From Fomitopsis serialis (lineage: Eukaryota > Basidiomycota > Agaricomycetes > Polyporales > Fomitopsidaceae), in NCBI RefSeq assembly GCF_022376445.1, contig NW_025955097.1, forward strand, positions 49,984 to 113,983: DNA of 64,000 nt. Direction: 5' to 3'. A program made the translations under genes and the position numbers. A model generated the notes under the pieces. That model worked only from the letters and a program-made list of their open reading frames with translations. It had not been told where the DNA came from and ran no database searches. Below are positions 59,647 through 64,000 of this stretch, one piece after another; the first letter of the stretch is position 1; each line of letters opens with the position of its first letter.

Positions 59647-60702
59647 ATGAACAAACGGACCTCCTACTTCAACGCGTCTGCCTCTATAACTCGGAAACGA
59701 CACGAGAGGTTCTACTTGTCGGACGGGAATGTGATTTTTCAGGTACGTTCAGCCGTCATATCTTTGCACATAGATCGGGGACCGGGGATGTGGCCGACTG
59801 CTGGCCACTTGCGATCATAGGGTAACCTAAGCTGAGTCAGGGTTGTCCTGCATTTTCGAGAGTCGGTCATCCCAGGCACAGCGAAGTCATACCGTCGGGC
59901 ATATAGCTCTTCAGATTGTCTTGTCATTCGTATGCTTTGCCGGTTACTGCAGTTTGCCGTAGGCTCGGGTCGCACTGAATATTAGCCCAGGTGTGCGATC
60001 CGCAGCAATCTGGCGTACTAATCCGTCCCAACCTTCTGTCTTCTCCGAAGTTCATCACGCATCATCCACTCGTTCACGCATCTCACGTAGTTGACCACAG
60101 GCGGAAGACACCTTGTTCAAGATACACCGTTACTTCTTCCTGCAGGGCTCGAAGGTATTCGAGGATATGTTTTCGCTACCCTCGCCGCCCGGCGAGGACT
60201 ACGAAGGCGGGTCGGACGACCGTCCGGTCTACCTCGAGGGCACGACCTCGCTCGACCTCGCTCGCTTCCTCACCATCTTCTACCCGAGGTGCGTCAGCCG
60301 CCGATCTATGTACCCTGCCCTCGCTCACACCTAGCCTCGGGCAGAAGCGTGTGCAAGCCCGACCTCGAGACGACGGACGAGTGGGCATCCGTGCTCGCGC
60401 TCGCGGTGAAATGGCAGTTCGACGACGTGCAGGCACTCGCCGTCGTGTGGTTCTCGGCCAACGCGCCGCTCGTGGACCAGATCCTCCTCGCGCGCGCGCA
60501 CCGGCTCGCGGAGTGGCTCTACGACGCGCACGTGCGGATCTGCAGCAGGTACGAGCCGCTCTCGCTCGCCGAGGGGCGCCGCCTGGGCGTGGACGAGGCG
60601 GTGGTCATCTCGGACGTGCGCCAGTACAGCATTCGGTGCAACCGCGGGAACGTTGATCACGACAAGCTGAGGGCTGCGCTCCGGCTGTTACAGCAGCAAT
60701 GA
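59647..60702 (+). CDS. BTB/POZ domain protein, copy 1 (213 aa)
   Basis: Three exons: 59647-59742, 60101-60288 and 60345-60702, phases consistent. The start MNKRTSYFNASASITRKRHE leads to the BTB motif: FYLSDGNVIFQ, AEDTLFKIHRYFFLQGSKVF, EDMFSLPSPPGEDY, PVYLEGTTSLDLARFLTIFY. The C-terminal half (EWASVLALAVKWQFDDVQAL; AEGRRLGVDEAVVISDVRQY) is the helical tail usual for Agaricomycete BTB proteins. Known family role: dimerisation and, often, adaptors of CUL3 ubiquitin ligases; the target is unknown. The first intron (358 bases) is long. Exon 3 is strikingly GC-rich compared with copy 2. Confidence 0.88.
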
Positions 60703-61075
60703 AGCTGTGCCTTCTTAGACGAGCAGCTGGTGCTGCTTGGATGGTCCTCTTGTGGCCGGAGCTTCGCGCTTCTATCTTATCTGGGCCTGTATGGGATCAT
60801 TATAGATGTTCGCCGGGCCTTCTTTCTCGTGCAGTTGTAGAACTCACTCGTTATGTTTGGACATATACCCTTTTATCTGTAGTACCACGCGTGATCCGCA
60901 TACACGACAGGTTGCACCGTGCCCGCTGACCATCTCAGCAAGGACAAGGTTCAAGAAGGTGTACACTCTTGTTAAACTACCGAGGTGGCATCGTGTTCGA
61001 TATATCACGATCGTCTTGGACAGACCATGACTTGCTCCTACGCCCACATCTCAACGCACACCTGCTCACAGAACA
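60703..61075. other. Spacer between BTB genes
   Basis: 3' UTR and promoter only; no gene seen. Confidence 0.5.
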
Positions 61076-61907
61076 ATGGCTCCCGCACGCCATGAGCGAT
61101 ACTACTTCGACGATGGCAGCCTGATCTTCCTGGTATGCCTTGGTACATCCTCCGATTACGTGCGGCGCTGATTACGCACGAGTCAGGCAGAGGATACGTT
61201 GTTCAACGTGCATCGATACTATTTCCAGCGCGATTCGCCCGTTTTTCAGGCGATGTTCTCGCAGTCATCGTCGTCCGGTGAAGGAAAGTCGGATGACAAT
61301 CCGATCGTTCTTGAAGGCATGAAGAGCGCCGATCTATCCTGTTTCCTGTCCTGTATATACCCGATGTGAGTCGCCAACTCTGTTTGCACTCGTCTTCTAA
61401 CACTTGTGACTGTCGCGCAGCAACTACGGGCAAGGCGATCTAACGACGTACGAGGAGTGGGCGGCGGCCCTCGAACTGGCTGTCAAGTGGGAGTTCGACC
61501 GCATTCGCGACTTTATTGTGCAGCGCATCAAGGATACAGGAACACTGGCCGAGCAGATCGTTACCGCGCGTCGGTTGAATTTGCAGCAATGGTGCTGGGA
61601 CGCTTGCGCGAAGCTTTGCGAGAGGAGACAACCGTTGACTCTGGAAGAAGGACAGCGCCTGGGCGTGGAGGATACAGTCAGGATTTCTCAAGTGCGCGAG
61701 AAGCGACGCGTAGGTTCGAAATTTCGAGGGCCTGGAAGGTGTGAATATTACGATGAGTGGCAAGACCCATGGGAATTAAGTTCGATCTCACTCGCCGCCG
61801 ACGACGTGCAGTACTACGTCAAGGAAACACTTCATTTACCTGAACTTCCTTTCAATCTCTCACCAAAATGTACGTTTTACTGTATGTTCTCATCTGCAAA
61901 GCGCTGA
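61076..61907 (+). CDS. BTB/POZ domain protein, copy 2 (240 aa)
   Basis: Three exons: 61076-61132, 61187-61365 and 61421-61907; the two introns fall at the same places as in copy 1 (after the SLIFL strand and after the YP motif). BTB text: RYYFDDGSLIFL, AEDTLFNVHRYYFQRDSPVF, QAMFSQSSSSGEGKSDDNPI, CFLSCIYP. The tail shares EEWAAALELAVKWEFDRIRD and EEGQRLGVEDTVRISQVREK with copy 1, then adds about 55 residues not found there (KFRGPGRCEYYDEW ... HLPELPFNLSPK). Same presumed adaptor role. It lies 374 bases after copy 1 and directly before the right arm of the inverted duplication. Confidence 0.88.
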
Positions 61908-62047
61908 CCTGCGTGCTCAAAGATGGTGGCTTATGATCGATGACGGACGACAACTACTTCATAGTGGTTTGCGTATCACGCGCAGACATGGCCATTTGCA
62001 GGCACGACTCTACATCTGCTGAATACTATCATATGTTTTCTTGACGA

Positions 62048-63301
62048 CTACATACTCGAATTTCTACGCTGATTATCACGGCGCCAGACCCTCCAAATCA
62101 GAGCCCGTGCGGTCCAACCATGCCCATGAGGCCCATACTGCGACCACGCGCACCGAACCCGGGAGGGAAGCAGCCACGACCGCGCCCACCGATCCGAGCC
62201 CATGCTGCTGCAAGTCAGGGAACATCTCGAAGTGCATGTGCCCAAATGGACCGTGCCCCCGAAGCCGCCTCGCCCGCGACCACCACGCATGTCGAAAGCA
62301 AAGGCGGATCCCCTACCACGTCCGAAATGCTGAGGCCCCCCGCGCTGGTGCTGGCCATGGCCATGGTGATGACCGACGTTGTGGTGGTGACGACGGTGAT
62401 TGTCGACGTGATGCCGCTGACGATGGTCATGTCCGTGGGGGCGGCGGTCGCACCCGTCGTTCGGGGTTGAGCTACGAGACGAGAGAAGTAGAGGGGCTAC
62501 GGGACCGAGGAAAGCGCTCGCGAGACAGACCCATGTCCACGAATATCTCAAAAGGGAACATGCCCTCAGGGGCATTGGCGTAGAGCGCAGGAGGGGCGCT
62601 GTGTGCGCGGGACATCTCATGACTCATCGGGGGCGGTGGAAGGCTGTGGCTTACGAAGTCGCCGCGAGTACGAGGAGGTAGACCATGGACGAAGGGGAAA
62701 GGCAGATCGGCGGGAGGCCTGCCAGGAGGACCGCGAGGCAGGCCGCGATGGCCGTGGACAGGACCTCCACAGCGGCCCCGTCCTCCGCCCCGCCCGCCTC
62801 GGTGACCGCCACGGCCTCGAAGAGAGTCGAAGCCCCCTGGGGACATGTTTACGGCTGAAGGGTCTCGAACGACAGGTTCGTCGATCTGAGGCGGTGCTTG
62901 CTCACCTTGAGCAGCGTCCACTCCGGCGACGAGATCGGCGGTGCGGTCAACCGGTGATTCGCTATCGTCTTGAACTGACGGTGAAGACATCGTATGGTCC
63001 GAATCCTCAAATGACGAGCCCTCACGGAGGTCGCGTATATCGCGGACCGCGAACTTAAGGGTGGTAGAGTCGGTGTCTCCGGGAAGGGTGGTGAAGAGCT
63101 CATGGAGTTCAGGTTGCGAGTCCAGCGTCACCTCATCGCCGTCGGCGTCGACGTAGGTCAGAGCGACGGAGTTCTCAGGGATGTCGAAGAAAGACTTGAC
63201 ACGATTGGCGAGCTCGTCCCAAGTCGGGAGGGCGTGAAGACGATTGCACGAGTGACGCCGTTAGGCTGGAAGAGCTTGATGTGAAGCTGGGGGGAAGACA
63301 T
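62048..63301 (-). pseudogene. PB1/RGG protein gene, frameshifted inverted copy
   Basis: Start codon at 63301-63299 and PB1 start (MSSPQLHIKLFQPNG) are kept. Near 63232 one G is missing relative to the left copy (ACGCCCTCC for ACGGCCCTCC), which throws the frame before DELANRVKAFF and ends translation after about 63 codons. The original frame is readable from 63131 to 62472, where one extra T (CTTCTCTCG for CTTCTCCG) causes another break at a TAG. A third one-base loss lies in the Gly-rich part near 62265, and the natural stop is altered. The core promoter, including TATA (63353-63359), is intact, so a transcript may still be made. Recent loss is likely because most codons are unchanged. Confidence 0.85.
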
Positions 63302-63352
63302 TGTGGCTGAGTATGGTAAGAGTCTGAGGGCCGTGAGCGAAGAACTCACTGC

Positions 63353-63359
63353 TTATATA
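63353..63359 (-). promoter_or_regulatory. TATA box kept ahead of the PB1/RGG pseudogene
   Basis: On the minus strand this reads TATATAA at the same distance from the ATG as in the left arm. Confidence 0.7.
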
Positions 63360-63905
63360 GGGCGCGGCCTAGTCATATTGGGCGGACATATCGCTGCCGC
63401 CCTGCTGCGCACCAGAGTCACCAGACGGCGGACCCGACTAGAAGACTGTGGAGCATTCGGCCAGGCAAATGCGCAGACGAATCGCCCCGGCGCACCGTGA
63501 CAGCCACCGAGGGTCGCATTTGGTATCTCTTACCTTTTCTGGTGCAGTAGTCCGCCGGGAGGCCACGCAGCCCCTCGCCGTGCACTTTGGTCATGCAACA
63601 AGATGTAAGCAGGCAGTAATCGTCACTATGTAAAGTCGCCGGCAGCGTCGGGAAGATTCAAGGGATTACAGGGCAAACCTAGTAGTTGTGTAAGTCGATT
63701 TCGCTGAGAGATGGAGGGCTGTTAGTACGCACCGTGATCTTCAGTCGACAATATTGCGCAAGGGCGGCCAGGACCTGACGCGTATTGCACACTTGAGACA
63801 GCCAGAAGTGCCTGTCGCAACGCGACGTCGATGGGGAATGTTGATGACCGCCGACAATTCAGGAAGTAACGAGCTGCGTCGGATGCCTAGCGGCAAGTCG
63901 CAGCG

Positions 63906-64000
63906 ACTCACCGCGTGGGCGTCCTGGTTGCCTTGCTTAATGCTACTAAAGACGACTATAGATCTGCCCCGGGCAGATCGCAATGCGTGACAAGGAGGTG
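63906..64000. other. Window edge, no feature seen
   Basis: Sequence outside the inverted arm; nothing recognised. Confidence 0.5.

Larger units (their letters stand above)
62045..63905 (-). repeat. Right arm of inverted duplication
   Basis: Reverse complement of 53735-55605, from near GGCGCCAGAC (about 62080) to GGATGCCTAG (about 63885). It carries the same promoter, TATA box and gene body, with scattered substitutions and indels, including a nine-base insertion near 62443-62451. Confidence 0.9.

Overview
This is a stretch of nuclear DNA from a mushroom-forming basidiomycete (Agaricomycetes; the F-box, PB1/RGG and SulP relatives suggest Polyporales, but that is inference). Genes are GC-rich and cut by many 47-75 base introns with GT(A/G)(A/C)G(T/C) donors. 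They lie on both strands, with no operons, CRISPR arrays or Shine-Dalgarno sites. Exon models were made by hand by joining reading frames at splice sites and checking phase; exact exon ends are inference.

Layout. 1.3-2.8 kb: Ser/Pro-rich orphan gene. 3-7.5 kb: gene-poor, with a frame-broken F-box relic. 8.2-8.8 kb: non-autonomous DNA transposon (MITE). 9.4-9.7 kb: fold-back element. 9.8-11.9 kb: F-box gene followed by a second copy of its own C-terminal third. 13-14 kb: dead copy of a small membrane-protein gene. 15.5-18.1 kb: ArsB/citrate-type transporter. 19.7-20.7 kb: more intact copy of the membrane-protein gene, in opposite orientation. 21.8-27.5 kb: SWR1 chromatin-remodelling ATPase. 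28.1-28.5 kb: acylphosphatase. 29.4 kb: intron-containing tRNA-Leu(AAG). 31.3-34.7 kb: two orphan genes. 36.5-37.1 kb: small protein with an LYR-like motif. 38.1-39.1 kb: Ser/Pro-rich orphan. 39.9-43.3 kb: SulP sulfate permease with STAS domain. 45.5-47.4 kb: subtilisin-type protease. 48.1-53.5 kb: two tandem ten-exon F-box genes. 53.7-63.9 kb: an inverted duplication whose arms each carry a PB1/RGG-protein gene (left arm open, right arm frameshifted); between the arms lie a peroxisomal-type acyl-CoA ligase and two tandem BTB/POZ genes.

How it fits together. Housekeeping genes (SWR1, acylphosphatase, tRNA, sulfate permease, vacuolar-type protease) are interspersed with gene families that basidiomycetes amplify and lose: F-box and BTB proteins (typical substrate adaptors of cullin ubiquitin ligases), small membrane proteins and a PB1/RGG protein. 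At least five local duplications are visible at different ages. I found no convincing new defence or biosynthetic system. The most notable structures are the 1.9-kb inverted arms around the ligase/BTB block and the paired living/dead gene copies.
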